From Phalacrocorax aristotelis (Eukaryota > Chordata > Aves > Suliformes > Phalacrocoracidae): a stretch of 64,000 bases of DNA. The notes beneath the pieces were generated by a model. It was not told the origin of the DNA. It did not search any database and saw only the letters and a list, made by a program, of their open reading frames with translations. The stretch lies in assembly GCF_949628215.1 (NCBI RefSeq), contig NC_134285.1, positions 25,310,797 to 25,374,796 on the forward strand. Direction: 5' to 3'. Of the stretch, positions 1 to 14,559 are shown in pieces (within the stretch, counting starts at the first letter, position 1; every line of letters begins with the position of its first letter). Made by a program: the position numbers and the translations under genes.

Positions 1-1355
1 TTTCAGTCAGAACCTAGTATTTCAGTCACTGTTGTCTTTTCTATAGCGGTATAATTGGCTGTAAGTAAAATATATCGACTCCGATCTGGTGAGACCCCCC
101 TCCTGCAGCACTGCATCCAGCTCTGGGGTCCTCAGCACAGGACAGACATGGACCTGTTGGAGCAGGTCCAGAGGAGGCCACAAAAATGATCAGAGGGTGG
201 AACACCTCTGCTGTGAGGGCAGGGTGAGAGGGTTGGGGTTGTTCAGCCTGGAGAGAAGGGAAGGCTGCGGGGAGACCTTATTGTGGCCTTTCAGTGCTTA
301 AAGAGGGGTTACAAGAAAGGTGGGGACAGACTTTTTAGTAGGGCCTGTAGCAATAGAAGAAGGGGTGATGGTTTTAAACTAAAAGAGGGCAGATTCAGCC
401 TAGATTTAGGAGAGGTGGTAGATGCCCCATCCCAGGACACTTTCAAGGTCAGGTTGGACAGGGCTCTGAGCAACCTGATCTAGTTGAAGATGTCCCTGCT
501 CACTGCAGGAGGGTTGGACTAGATGGCCTTTAAAGGTCCCTTCCAACCCAAAGCATTGAATGATCCTATATCATTTGCTGGATGAGCAAATGAGCTATTA
601 TATAGCTCATTATGGGCTCATTTGCCCATAAACCCATGGGCCAGCCCTCTTCAGCCCTCTTCAGTGGCAGAAGCTTCCGTGTGCTGCAATAATCAAAACG
701 TATCACTCTCTGCACTCCAGACAGTCCAGCACAAATCAATTCTGCAGCAGTACGGGGGTCAGTTATTGAAGTCCTGCTTCTTCCCTCACAGCTGCTTTGA
801 GTTTACCAGAGGCCAGAGGCCACCTGAGGACATTCTCCTTCGACAGCTGCTCTGTACCCACAGAAGATGAGCCAGTGCTCTCAGACCATTTCCTGAAGAT
901 ATCACACACAAAAATCCTCAAAAAATCTGGGTGACCCAAGAGCGATCAGGGCTGATTCTTTTCACATTTGTCTGGGTCCAATAAAGCACATGGGCTATCT
1001 GAGACACTAAACTGTTGGGTCTGCCCAGGGTAAACATAAGGTTCTGGTAACCTCCTTCCCCAGCATTCTGTTTCCTTCCAAACATCCCCACACTGCTGCC
1101 TTCCCTGCCTTTGCTACATCTCTCCCCTTCATATAGGCTGCAAACTAGTGACGCAGCCCAGGAATGATTTCCCAAGGCATAGTACTGTGAAGATAACACA
1201 TCCATAAGTTTTTTTTTTCCTGTGTATTTCCCTTCAAACCTCATCCACATGTTGCTGCAGGGCTGAGATTGAGAATGAAGATTCTCCTGTGTGAGAGGGA
1301 TGAGGGCAGGATGAGGTGTCAGAGTGATGTCAAGGCCACAGGCTCTTGCACGTAC
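1..1355 (-). other. CFAP70: CFAP70 intron (partial), with a CR1 copy
   Basis: This is the intron following the last CFAP70 coding exon in the window. I searched the minus strand for the next expected segment of the human protein, the stretch after the GGAQK region, and found none. Besides the CR1 copy at about 84-570, it holds a short palindromic AT-rich patch around 590-640 and a 10-bp direct repeat (ccctcttcag) near 647-665. The rest of CFAP70, including the TPR half, must lie left of base 1. Confidence 0.7.
84..570 (+). mobile_element. CR1 LINE, 3' fragment
   Basis: This is a sense-oriented 3' fragment of a CR1 non-LTR retrotransposon, 5'-truncated as most avian copies are. It shows the usual order of CR1 3' landmarks: a segment like 'cagctctggggtcctcagcac', then 'gttcagcctggagagaag', then 'ggttggactagatggcc', then 'ggtcccttccaaccc'. 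It ends near the characteristic short tail (aatgatcctat, about 559-569). Several indels and stop codons in the residual reading frame suggest an old copy. It sits in a CFAP70 intron, opposite to the gene. Confidence 0.9.
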
Positions 1356-4300
1356 CTTCTTGGCTCCTGCAGTCTGGCGAGGCAGCGGAGGGCGAGGAGG
1401 AATCATCTGCTTGACCCTGCCAATGAGAGGACAGAAGACATCAGCCAGACACACTGCCAGCAACACTGGCTTGTCTTGGGCGCAGGCAGCCTGTAGTGCA
1501 AGGGCTCCAGCCTGTCATCATATCCTTGAGACAGCTCACAGGGACCTGGGGAGAGGGGAAACTGAAGTCTCAGACCAAGAAGGAACAGTAAAGACCAGGC
1601 CATTTGATGCTAGTAGCTCATCATAATATCTTGGGGCAACTAGCTGCTGCCTCACTCCCTGCTGCTGATTACACTCCATGGAGAATAAATAAGATTTATT
1701 TAGTTGTTATTTTCACTGGGTTTGACTGATCCATCACACAAAAACTATCGTAGAAGCTCAGCCCAGAAGCTAAGGTTAATATTTGTTACTAGCAATCAAA
1801 AGCACTGTCCTAGAGAAGCAGATCTTCTTATCAAGCTGCTATTCCTTTAACTCACAATCTCCTGTGTCTGCTGGAACAGCTGTAGGAAAGGTATCAACCT
1901 GAGGACAGCTCTGAAGAATTTTATTAATGTAATCCCCAGGTTTACAGGAACTGTAACTGGTTCCTGACAGCCCACAGTGCAGCTGTGGCACCTCACCCTT
2001 GGCCATGCACTGGCTCCTAAACACCATACCAACCCTGTTTGTACCACTGCTAGGGTTACAATGACCTTTCAAATAAGGATAAAAAACTGTTAAGATTACC
2101 ATCAATTTTATTAAGATTTTAGTAAAGTCCTTGGTGTCAAACCAGCCTACATTCACTAGGATTTTTATCAAGATTTCCTGCTTATTGGTACCAAAGCACA
2201 CTTAGAACAAAATCCAGCCCTTCAAGCAGAGGTGTCACATCCCTGTGGTGGCTCCTACCCAATTAGCAAAGCAAATTGCTTATTCCCCACCAAATATAAA
2301 CCACTCCTGTAACTGTTCTGCCAGCTTACAGACCCCTGACCAGCTGCTGCCTTCTTCAGGTCCCGAGCCCTGGCCACTTCTCCCACACAAAACCCTCTGT
2401 GCTGTGCAGTCAAGTGCCATGGCCCTGAGCGGTCCCCTTGCTCTGCAGAGACCTGTCACCTCTCCTTGGGAAGCCACAAAGCCTGAACAAGTGAGTAGTG
2501 CAGCTCCCACACTCACAGTCCCACCCTCAGAACAGCACACACCACTGACATGTTACCTCCGCCAGTGGTACAGATGAAAACCAAACTGCTTTACTTTCAG
2601 ATGAGAAAAAAACCAACAACCTGGGGGAAGCAAGTGAGTGATGAGGGCCAGGCAGAAGCTGACAGAGAATTTTGGATGGAGCTCAAGAAAGAGGGCTATG
2701 GTTTTCTACTAAGATATGTATTCAAAGATCCTTCCAGAAAAAGATCCACTGTTGATCTCGTCTGCTAGGACACACGCATGCAGCATCAGCTGGAGCCCCC
2801 CAAGACAGGGCCCTTCCTATGACTCAGGAGGGCTGAATTTTCAGGCCTGACATCTGCAGCTGCACATGGCAGGTGAATGAGGAGGAACTACACTGAATTC
2901 ACACAAGTTGCAGTAGAGTAGGAATAGTATAAAAAGGGCAAGGAGAAGGACTATGGTAAGGGGGGGTTCACCTTCCTCAACCTCTTCTTCCTAGAAGACT
3001 GCAGAGAGGAGACAACACACATACTTTCCCTTCAGAGAACGACTGCTGCTCTTATTTCTGTTGGAGAGAGACATACCACCTCTGCATGTTATACTTCATT
3101 CATTTGCTGCATTTTCTCTTTTTTAGTCAATAAATTATACATGCTAGGCCTTTCCTAGACTATAACACAGCAGGGATACCACTGGACAGGAAGCAACTGC
3201 CTCAAATCAAAACAGACAGTGAAAGACTCGAAGCAGCAAAGAGAGAGCAGCTCTACAGCGATACAATGTGAAAACTAATGTAAGAGCTGCAGAATGGATA
3301 GAAGATGGTGAAAACCTTCTGAAAAGGGAAAAAAAACTACAGAATGCTATGCTGAAGTCACAGCAGCGCTATTCAGGGCAGTCCATGCTGGTGGCCAGTT
3401 CTGACCAAGCAGCTGATCATCACGTGCAAGAGGTAAGCCCACGGGAATTAAAGGGAAACAAAGCCCAGATGGGAACGCAGACACTATTGTGCTGCTCTGG
3501 TGTCTCTCTTCTTGAGAGGAACAGCAGGGAGATGGCAGCTTGGATGAACACGAGCGTTTTCCCAACACACCAGATGCCATCTCTTAAGCAGTCTGGCCAA
3601 TCCTCCCCCTTGATTCCAGTGGGCTTTGGCTCAGGCCCTCAGCTGGTCTTTGCAGAGAACTCCAAGGGGGTGGCTCGCTGTACAGCCCTGTTTCTATCCT
3701 GCAGAAATGAGATTCCCAGAGTTACAGCATATCTTTACACACCGACTGGTGAGCTCCTCTCGCAATCGCTTTGGTACCAAGGCCTTGTCCAACTTTATCT
3801 CCATCACCAGGAACATTCCGGCTTCAATGTATTGCTGTGAAGATAAACATGGCTCTCTCAATGTCGTGCTGTCTATAGCCATTACTGGCATGATGAAAGA
3901 CTGAGCATATAGCTACAGATCTTCAGCAAAACCTCTTCAAACAGCAGAGATATAGCTTGTTTTATAACCTGCCCTCAGAATGATTTACAGCAGCAAAATT
4001 CAGCTCAGGAAACCAGCCTAGGAGAAGGACAAAGCCCAGATAATCAATCTGCTTGCAGAATGAATATGTATTCTAGATGTTTTGAGGAATAAGCCAAAAT
4101 ATAAAAGAACACTTCTGAATAAATGCCTGATTATTTACATCCCAATGCTTCTAGCCCAATGCTAGACTGTCCTCCAGCTGGACGTCACAGGAAGAACTCC
4201 AGGACAGCATCTATGTAAAACATCCTTTGTCTAACTCACTTGAAGAACTTAATTGCATGAAAGGTGTGAGACATTGGTGCAGGGATGTTCTAGTAGTCCT

Positions 4301-7300
4301 TCCTTCTTTTTGGAGATACTTAGTTACCTGTCTGTCAAGGCTGAGGTATGTGACATTTTCAGCTTCTGCAGTGGCATCTGACAACTGGATTTTGGGCGCA
4401 TTGGACATCTATTGACGAAAAAGACAAGATGTCTCTCGTTTCAGATTGAATAAACCTCACACCTTTGCAAATTCAGGATGTGAGTGGTACATTTGTTCAG
4501 GCAGCCTGTACCAAAATTTCAGGATAATGAGCATCCCTCAGTTGGCTGATGCAACACGGCATCAGTCCCTGGTTTCTGCATGCCCCAACTACCGCTGATG
4601 TGGAAATGAAGCAACCGTGTTGCAGCATGCCTCTCTAAACCTTACCCTTCTGTTGGAATCCTTATCTTTGGTGATTTTCTCTTTGTCTTCCTTCTGAGTC
4701 TTGCTGGGAACAGCTCTGGAAAGGGGAGTAGTGATTCCTGGTGTACATGGCCTTTCCTTAGTCAGACTGAGCTGCGACCTGAGATCCCGGAAAACACTGT
4801 GCTGAATTCTAGTCTGAAAAAAAGAGGGAACAGAGGGAATCAAGGGACGAACTAGGCTTCCCCACCCCTTTGCTTAACCTCTCACATGGCAAAACACGTT
4901 GTCAGGGTCCTAAATGCATCAAGAAGCTCCACAACCACAACCGCCCCCCAGGAGTTCAGCTGCTGGTACTCAAGGCCAGCTCTGATACCTTGTAGCTGCG
5001 TAGCCTCATGTTAGACTGCTATGAAAAGAGCTGCCTGAGAAAGCCTCAGTGGTGTCTCTCTGACTTCTCTCAAGAGCTGTATTTTCACGGAGGTGCTGGC
5101 CCTTGATTCTTGCTTGAGCTATGTGGTAGATTTGCTGGAGCCCAGCCCTGTACTGCCCCAGTCCTGACCCGCTGGCCTGAATTCCTGGCTTGATGCTGGA
5201 CCTGCCTCATGGTTATGGTCTTGTCTGGTGATGTGGACTGTTAGATGAATCTCGCTATCCTCACTAGGTCTGCTCTGCAATTTTTTGGGTGCCCCCACCT
5301 ACTCTGCAGTGACTCTCAGCTCCTGGCTCACCTTCAGGTGTGGAGCAGCTTCCCTGACACATGACAGTGAATTGCAAGGTTTTTCAGATTGTCTATTTAC
5401 ACACTGCTTGACCCCCTAGACAGGTCGTTCCCTCCCAGTCATCACTGTTATATGGGCTAGCAAGAACTGAGGGGATGCTGGGGAAAGGATGGAGCAGCTT
5501 GGTCCAGACCAAGGCCAAGGAGCAACCCGAAGCATCCACAAAACCAGAGAATGAGAATGACAAAAAGAACGTGTCACTTCACTTGCAATAGATAAATGCT
5601 ACAGGACAAGGAGTACCACACAGCAAAGAGGCCATTAAACATGGCTGCAAAGCAGAGACCAGCAAACAGCTGGGTCCCTAGCCCTGCTCTGCAACAGCCA
5701 GTGGCAGCATGGAGGCAGCGAGAAGGGCTGTAATTCACCTGGCTCCTGTGGCCTGGACAGCAGTGCTACAGGGCTGTGAGCAGAAAAACCAGGCTGTGCT
5801 CCTTGTCCTAAAACAAACTCAGGTCTGTTCTGAGAGTACTGTGGGAAAATGCAGATGTAACGGTCACTCTTAGTAACAGAGAGGGGGGAAATGCAAAGAC
5901 AAATAAACCTCCATGAGCTACAGCTGGAAAAGCTCCAGTGACAGCTTTTTTGGTCGTTGCCTGGGATAACATTGTTTAGAGACACTGTTTGCTCTTCTCA
6001 GCAATGCAGTTCATTTGTTCATGTTCCAGACAGGGGAGAGGAGCGTTCTTACAGCACTCCCTGCTCAGCTGCTGGCACAGAAGGAAGTGGAGTGAGATTC
6101 AGAGCCTCTCCCAGCCCCCAAACCTGTTCCCACATGCCCACAAATCCCCTGCCTTTGAGAAGTCTGCACCTAAAAGCTTGTCTTGTTGTTTTTCTCCATC
6201 ACCAGAAGGGCAGTGAAGTTTCAGAGCTAGCCTGTGAGTACTATGCCACCTGTGCTGCCTGCTCCCAAACACCGTGCTGCGCAACCACAGCTGCAAAGCT
6301 GGAGCAGAGGCTGGCTCTCTGGCCTTCTCTCACCTTCTCAAACACCTCACTGTCTTGGTAGGTGAAGACACGAAATGCGCCTCGGATCTGCTTCACGCCG
6401 GGGCAAAGCAAAGGCACCATGTTGACATATGCCACACCATGGAAGAAAATCTGCTTGTCCTCATCTCCCTGGAAACACAGAACAAGGGACTGAGATACTG
6501 AACGGACTGTTATTCTCTGTAAGGAAACAAGGTCACTGATCCCATTAAGAAGAGGCCACACAGCAAATGGATGCACCTGACGAGCCAGTAGCGCTCTGTC
6601 GCTGGCATGCAGCTGAGACAACCAGGACAAAAACACTGGAGTCATTTGATATGTAGAATATAAATTTTATCCCAATCCCTGCAGGGCAGCTTTCCTCTCT
6701 GATGCCCACAATATGCCGTTCCTCAGAATGGTCTTTTTGAGATACAGCTGCAAAATTACCAACCATGTGGTTAGAAATCCAAGCCACCCTACCAGAGCTG
6801 GGCATCTCAGGTTTGACAGAAATCAGGTAGCTAAGGAGGTCTGAGAGACTGGGCTAGCAGCAGACTGGTGAGAGTGAGGGAGGAGGATCTCCATCAAAGC
6901 TGCAAAATTCTGGCATGTATGAGTCCGGAAAGAGATTTATACCAAATTGTATGACTTTGCCCTGGAACAGATTAGAAGCTCTCACACAATCAGCCGCCAG
7001 AAATGGAATGATTAGCTAAGGAGCGGTTTCTTGGTTAAACCACCCCATTTATGTGCAAAAACATAACTTATTTAAACTCCAAGAAAGAAGGCATAAATTT
7101 CTTCAAGATGCTCCAAAAACCCATTGGCCGAAGATAAGCTCAGTGAATTACCTCAGTTCTCGAAAAGCACCCTCTCCCTGACTCCTTTCCACCGAGCTAC
7201 CACAGACTGTCAGTGAGGGCTCTGTGTGCTACAAGGGAAAAATATTATCCTTTGTCCACTTAACAGCACTATAAGGCTGATTAATCCCTTTACAAAGCCT

Positions 7301-10300
7301 CTAGCTCTCTGACTCGCTTTGGCTAGTTCAGTGCTGGTTTTGGTATTACAAAGGCATTGAAAAGAAAATGCTCGATAATGCAGTGCTGCTCCACAAGCCA
7401 GAACAATATATCCCTCCTCACTTTTACCTTGTCAGCTTTGCTAGTTTTCCCTTTGCTGGGTGAGGCCACAGACATCCCGCAGACCTCCACAGGCCAGTAC
7501 TGGCACTCTGCAATGCGCTTCTGCAGGCTGAACACAAAGGAGGGCATTGAGAAGATGCAGAAACCAAGCTGGAGAGCCACACTGCCCTCCTTTCTGCCCC
7601 AGCAGCCCCGAAGCATCCCCCCTTGGGTTTGCTTCAACCCACCCCCGCAGCAAGCACCCTCAGGCCACTAGAACATGAGTGCCTAGGGGCAGGTTTGGTA
7701 CATTTTCTTCTCCATCCATTGCTGCGTGCATTTATGGCACAATCAGCTATAAAACAATTGTAAGAGTGACACACTAGGTCTTCTCTCTCTCGGTTACTTC
7801 AGAAATGAAACAAATAAGAAGGAACATGATTAACTGGTATAAATCCTGAACTGCACAGAGCAAGGGGACCCTTCACTCCCATTCAATGTGCCCGCTAACT
7901 CTGAAACCAGCAGGCAGGCTGATGGAAACGTAAGTGGGAAAAAAACCCATTAAAAATCAAATCAGACAGAAGGGAGTATTTCCACACGAGGAGTAATTTG
8001 GCTGTGAAATTCACAGCCATGGTGCCGCTGAGGCCAAGAATATAACAGGATTCAAAGAGAAATGGGATACTTATGATCTTGAGCATATCTGAAGCTGCTA
8101 AAGGTAATGTTTACTCAGTCAAAAAAAACAAATGGAGTGCCCACATGGAGTGAAAGGATTTTAGTGTATTGGGCATTCAGCAAAACTTAATTAGCAGCTC
8201 AGAGGAGAGCTGTGTGGGCCACCCTACTCCGTGTCTGCTCACCATAACTCTGTTGCCCCTCCCTTCACACTGCAGAAGGGACAGTCACCGGCTCCAGTTG
8301 CCGGCAATAGGAGCAAACATTTACAGCCTGGAGGCAGCAACTCCAGCCAGTTCATCTTCTCCCACTATAGCAGAACTAAGCTGCTGCCAGGAATTAAAAG
8401 CAGTTAGCTGCTCCCTTGCTCGTGTGAACACTGTTGGCCAACAGACAGCCATAGGAGCCACGGAAGGTGAGGCAGAGCCACGGTTTGACCACATAAAAGG
8501 TCTGAGGGCACCTGCGTGTTGCTGCTCTCTGCCTTAGGTCACTCAGCTAAGTTCTGGAGTGGTTTCTCCCCACTGCTCCATGCTGGAAGGGAGGTTCTCA
8601 GGTCCCTTACACGACTACTGCAGCAGGATCCAGGTAACAACGTCTTTCCATGTCCCATACGATTCTCTTCGTGCTTTCTGCTTGGATCCTAAATTCCCTG
8701 TCCTGTAATAATCAGTGCATGGTCAGAGCCAGGACAGCAACCTCCACAGCCTACATCATCCCCAAATCAACGCCAAAAATGTTCCCTGGGAGAGAATGTG
8801 AGTCAGACAGAGGTGTGCAACTCACCATACCCAGGCCATCCTAGCAGAGTGAGTAAGCAGACACCACAGCCCATTAGTATTTAGAGCCTGGCTCACAAGG
8901 TGATCATACAACTCCCAGCCCCGCAGCTCAGGAGTAGGTGGCTTCCTGGGGACCAGACCTACGACATGCACCCCAAAGAACTCTCCTGCTGTCCCAGGGG
9001 AACCATCTCCATGACTGGACACTGTGCAAGAGGACTGACTGCCCACCTTCCTCCCATAACAAGTCTCTGCAAGTCATTGTCAGTCCCTTTGGTGAGACCT
9101 GCTGGTCCTCTTTTAGCCGTGATACTGCCAGTCCTTCCTCACCTCTCTTTTGTTGAGCTCTCCATCCTCATCCTCATAGGGACCACCAACAATGAAGGAG
9201 TTGGGTATGCTCATAGCACCAGGGGCCATGAAGTTAGCAAGGGGCCATATTTTGGGTCGGGGTAATGGCTCTTTTTCACCAGCAAGCTTCAGGATGCCAT
9301 TCTTGAAGAGCAAGGGGAATTCATTCTAGAGAGACATGAAAATAAAAGGACTTGCATTTCCGACATGAGCCAGAGCAAGTGCCAGCTGCTCTGAGCTGGG
9401 TCTAACAAAGCAGAGCAGCAGTGCAGGGGCCTGGCTTAGAAAACACACTCCACCACACTCACACAAAGAATGGAAAAAAAACCTGCTAGTTTCAATCCCA
9501 ATCTTGCTTTGTTTGTGTTAAAAACACGTCATGCCACAGAAACCCTGAGCACTCGCAAAAACCGCTGCTGTTGCAAAAGCACAGGAGCTATACACGCCAC
9601 GGGCCTGGACACTTGTTCCACGGCGCATAGTGTGGGAGAACAATCCACTCTGTAACAGCCAAAACCCCTCTTACCATTCCTGGACTAATGCTCACCTCCC
9701 CAACTGCTGGTACTTGCAAGCAAGCCATGTAGTTTTGCAGGGGTCCAGTGGGAGCAAATGCTTCAGGGACAGAATAAGCTGCCTCCAGTGTGACACTCAG
9801 GAGGTTACCATTTGAAAGCTCCATTGCAGAAAGCAGGGGCTCTTTGGTGCACACTGTCACTTCAAGGCCACCCTGTGAGGCAAGGATAAAGTAGAGCCAG
9901 TAACTAGACAATTATAACTCTCCTGCTCTTGAGGGAGAAGCAAGCAGAAACCCAAGGCCAGAATGTATAACATTATCTTATTCCTCACCTCAGATGTAAG
10001 AGAAAACAGACCAGCACAGGAAAGGAATTGCATGATCAATTTGTCTGAATTGTGATATTTGTTTGTTTAAATTGAGTTTGAGATACAGCATATGCCCCAA
10101 GGGTCTCATAAAACGAGCCAGGGAGAAAGAGTCAGGGTCTCATAAAACAAGCCACAGAGAAAGAACATCAGGGATGGAAAATAATGATTTTCCCCTGCTA
10201 ATTCAGAGCATGCCAAGCTAGGGCCCCATTTTGACTCTGTCCTATCTCCATATGCTGTGTGCAGTCTTTAATTACCTGTCCCACTCCGGGATGGATGCTG

Positions 10301-13300
10301 TGCAATGAAAAACCAGCTGGTCAGCATTTACTATCTCTCCTCCCTGATGGGCATCCCCCTGCCTTGCTTACTGTTTAACACCTCTTAAATACCAAAAAGT
10401 TAATGCGATATCCACCCCTCCAATTCACTCACAGTGCTAACCGCAGGCAGACTCAGGAGCAAAATTAGACACATTTTCCGAGTCTTATACTTCATTCCCT
10501 GCTTTATTCACTGGGTACTTTTCAACTGGCTGAACCTTGCAGGAAAGGCAGTCAGAGCTTGTACAATAACGGACTCTCAGACATTTTATCCACAGAAGGG
10601 AAGACTAGTAAAGCTGGGCAGGTAATCCTGCCTTTGTCTTTCTCTGGTTTTTCAGCACTATGCTTTCCATCTTGAATATTTTTTCCAGAGCAATTTGGTA
10701 GCTGAACACATTAACATTTCCTTGCATGACCTCACCTATCATAGGCAACTAAGGACAGACGTCAATGGGAGTAGGGAAGGCCTCCGAGCTTGTAACATAT
10801 AGGGCCATAACATATCTGCAATGAGCTAGGCAGCTGAGTCATGCTCGCCTTCACATTAAAAAGCGGCAGAGAGACGAATGAGTGAAGGAACAGTTCCAAA
10901 TTCCACATACCTTGGCCTCTGGCTGAAGGCTCTCTAATGGAGAGATAGGCACTGCATACAAAGGAGCCGAGACCTTAAATGAACATTGTCCTGAAACAGG
11001 AATGAGAACAGCATAAAGTGAGACCCTCTGCAGAGAAATCATGGCCTAACTCCTAACACTGAGCTACTGATGTCACCCCCTCTTCCCCCAGACCCAGCTT
11101 TCTACTGACGCTACGAAGTGCATTTTGTCAAAAGGAGGTAAGTTATAGTCAGGGGTCCATAAGCACCGATCGAAAAGTGCCAGAGAGTAAGAAGTGGTTA
11201 CAGAGGCTGTGGAGGTCAATGTTGTACCTTGCAGCAGAGGTAGAAGGTCCACCACAGCTTGGCCAAGAGGCACAGTCTTCTCCTTTTGTCTCTTCTCCTT
11301 TTGCAACACTTCTATCACTGTCACTAGAGAGATAAAAAGGGAAGAGTTGGCAGAGTTTCTCAGATGGCTTCAGATGAGCAGTTCAGGGGCTGCAAAGGGT
11401 CTGTGTCAGCTCTGGCACACAATTCTACTTCATCTCCCGAGGCTGACAAAAGCAGTGAAGCCAAGGAGCAGAGGCCAACATGAAAGGGGATTCTTCCAGC
11501 TGGCAGAGATGGGAATAGAAGTGCTGAGACCCTCCCACCACTGCTGCTGAAGTGCTATTCTTGACCGAGTGACTCCTGTGGCAGGCAGGCAGAGCAGAGC
11601 AGCTGACAGCACCCACCTCCAAGGAGGGAGATTCAGTGTCAGGTACTTACAGAGCACAGGCTTTTGTGCAATGTCATCCAGAGAGTTGGGCCCATTGGGG
11701 CTGCACTCAAAGCTGGTCAAGAAATTATAGTTTGCTGTCCCGTTTGGCAAGACATCAGCTTTGGAAGAGTCTCCCAAGAGTGCTCCGTTGTACTCCACAC
11801 GCACCAAAGTAACTGACACGTCACTTTTGATAGTTTTCTGTCAAACAAACAGCACATTAAGCAGTTGGCTCTGCAGCAACAGGCCCAGGATCAAATTTGC
11901 CTCTGGCAGGCAGCTCAGTTCAGCGCCCAGGACTGGGTTCACTGGTGGGAGTCTTTGCCTGTTCCCCTACAGGAGTGGGGAAGAGGGGCAGAGCTCAGCC
12001 ATGCTGAGACCTCACCCTTCCCTGTCATTAGGAAAGTTCTTGCTCCACCACGCTGTGATGCCCCAAGGATTATCAAGAGGTGTGGCAGGGGAGATGGAGA
12101 GGTCCAGGCTTCACCCCAGGAAAGGCAATGAAAGACACATCTAAAGGAAATCCCAAAATACTCCATTGATATTTCTGTGCTTCCAGGAAGCCTGAGACTT
12201 TTGCCATCTCCTAAGAAAGTAGCTCCTGAGCTATGTGGCTGACCTCACAGGACACTTTTGTATATCGTGTGGCTGCAGAATGCCCTGAAATCAAAGAAGG
12301 GCTCCAGCAAGATCTTTGGGGAGCTCTGCAATTTGTTGTTACACCACCTTCATCCCACTTGCTTTAAGCAGAGATTCAAATTTTTAAATGTCTCCGCAGA
12401 TGGGCTTAAACATGGGTGAACAGGGATGGTAAGAGCACAGCACATGGCAGCGGGATCTGTGTGCCCGGGCAGCCCTGGCCAAGTGGGCAGCACCAGGCCC
12501 CGCCACAGTAGCACAAGAAGTGCTGAGACAGGCAGTTATCAAAGAGCATCACTGCAGGAGGAACACAGTTTACTTCTCTGTCCAGGGAAGTGTGGCTGCT
12601 GCCCTGAACACAAGGACCGTTGTACCCAAACTCAGATTTTCTTTAGTCCCGAGCCACAGGGATGCCTAACCGCCACAGACCTCCCCCTCAGCTCTCTCTG
12701 CCCATGCCACTGGAGTAATTAGTTCCATGTTGGCTCTTGCACAAAAAGACATTTCATTCAGTTGTTTTTAATTTTCAGTCCTTCTGTCTCCTTGAGCATA
12801 TATTCTATAAATGGCTAAACAGAAGAATCCAATTAACCTTTCTCTGTACCATTAATTATCCCAGACTCCTCTCTCATCCTTCTCTACAACACCTCTAATT
12901 AAACAGATTCCACGCTTCTCATAGCTGGAATTTTTTTCATATTGTTGTTCTTACTATTGCACTTTCATAACCCTGCCATAGCCTTTTCTACCATAGCCTT
13001 TTCTAAGCTGGAGCAATCAGAACCACAAAGCGATATTGCAGATGCAATCAGTCCACTGGTCTATTATTTTCAGCATTGTTTTCCCTGCTCTTACCGTATA
13101 CTTCTCGCCTAAGATGCTGATTGCTGAATCTGTTGGTTTGAGAGGTGCTGAAACACTACAACATAAAAACCTAAAAAAGACCCAGGCAGGTGTTTCTGGT
13201 TTACTTCTTTTTTTTTTTTTTTTTTTTGCCTGCTGCTATGACAGAAGCAGGGATTTGCATTTTTCTGCTTGCAGCAATAACTGCATTTCTTCTCCGCATT

Positions 13301-14012
13301 CCCTCCTAAATGCCAGTTCTTCCAGAGACTTTAAGGACAGCTGGGTGTATCACACAGCACATGGAAAACACAGTAGTCGTGGTTTGATCGGAACCAGCTC
13401 ATAGACTTGCCCTGTAACTGCACTGGAAACATTGCCTTTATAAAACTAAAGCCACCCTATCGGTTTCAATACAACTTAAATCACTGTAGGTAGGATGAAA
13501 ATCTGGCTTTATATCCAAGGTTGGATCTTTTTAGAGGCATTTGTCTCGGTGATACACATTTTCACTGTGTTTTGTTTAGAAAGGCTGCCATTTACATACA
13601 GTTAGGCAGAGAAAGCAGAGAGGTGCATTTCAACACAGCATCTCTGGACTGCTGCTGAGGAGGTGCATCCCCCAATCTACGTGAATCACAAGCCTTTACT
13701 CTGCGCGAACAAGCCCTTGGTGAGGAGGAGGAAGCCACAGCGTGGCATCTCTGAGCCTCCGATGTTCTCACCACCTATAGCCTTATCACCTCACATCTGG
13801 TCTCGACTGGGATCACAGCACACAGAATCACTCTGGCTTCCTTTATTAAACCAGCAGAAACATTGTCAGAAGAACTTTACCAGGTCCTGCGCCTTCAGTA
13901 CCGTGATCTGTACTGGTTTTGTTGGTGTCAGTTGCAGCTCGCTAGGAAGAGCTGCAGCAGCGGGCAAGGCAGAGGAATCCTCTCCAGCAGATAGCCCTGC
14001 AGGGACCTCCAT
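1356..14012 (-). CDS. CFAP70: CFAP70 (cilia- and flagella-associated protein 70), N-terminal half, 13 exons
   Basis: Axonemal protein tied to outer dynein arms and ciliary beating; the C-terminal TPR half lies outside the window. Coding exons 5'->3' on the minus strand: 13881-14012, 11651-11837, 11228-11323, 10911-10990, 9696-9872, 9143-9325, 8611-8702, 7428-7527, 6334-6468, 4646-4813, 4328-4408, 3743-3834, 1356-1416. All have GT..AG borders and matching phases, giving exactly 528 codons (human protein about 1,120). Diagnostic pieces include [63 protein letters not shown] and [11 protein letters not shown]. The start ATG at 14012 has a strong Kozak context (GCCATGG) and precedes a segment aligning with the human N-terminus. 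Exons 10-11 (4328-4813) are the least conserved. The gene has no stop or frameshift in the part seen and looks functional. Confidence 0.95.
10101..10168. repeat. Two-copy 34-bp tandem duplication
   Basis: Two adjacent copies, starting at 10101 and 10135, share gggtctcataaaac and the following agcc..gagaaaga segment, with a few differences. The duplication lies in a CFAP70 intron, between the exons at 9872 and 10911. No function is seen. Confidence 0.8.
13208..13227. repeat. Poly(T) run, 20 nt
   Basis: An uninterrupted T20 in the first coding intron of CFAP70. It is a simple mononucleotide run; no retrocopy sequence was recognised beside it. Confidence 0.95.
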
Positions 14013-14559
14013 GGCTTTGCGGGAAAAAGAAGGAGGAAAGGAATATGAACCTGCTCTGTTCCTCTCCCAGAAACATCTGCAGGACGCAGCAGCCGTGGCT
14101 GCTAGCGTTATTTGGGGCTTGGCTGTCAAAACACCGTTGAAAGCACAGGACTTTGTCAGTGATGAAACTCTGTGAGGAGCAGGGAGAGGACAGGGAGAGA
14201 TGTAACGTGACAGTTTAGCCCAGCTACAGCTTTCAGCCCTTCCGTGCACAGGGGAAGGGCTCAGTGTGACAGGCTTGTCTCTGCAGGGCTCTCCCCAGGG
14301 CAGGAGACAGCCCTGGGGCTCCCTGTTGATTCATTGTTAGCTTAAATGGTGGCCCAAGGCCTGCAGCTGCCAGCCCATCCCCGCAGGGCTCCCACGCACG
14401 CCCAGGGGACCTGGCTCCATCCATCACCACAGGTTTGTCTGAAGCAGCTTGGTCCCGGTGGGCATGAAATCCCCCTGGAGTCATGGCTGGGCCAAGGACA
14501 CCCCTGTGACCCCACTGGTGCCTCCAGCTCCCCCAGCCAGGGGGTGCCAGCGGCCGCCC

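Noticed and set aside
7895-8086. Minus-strand frame with FESCYILG, first taken for the missing CFAP70 exon
   Set aside because: The true exon ([19 protein letters not shown]…) was found at 8611-8702 with correct splice sites and phase on both sides.
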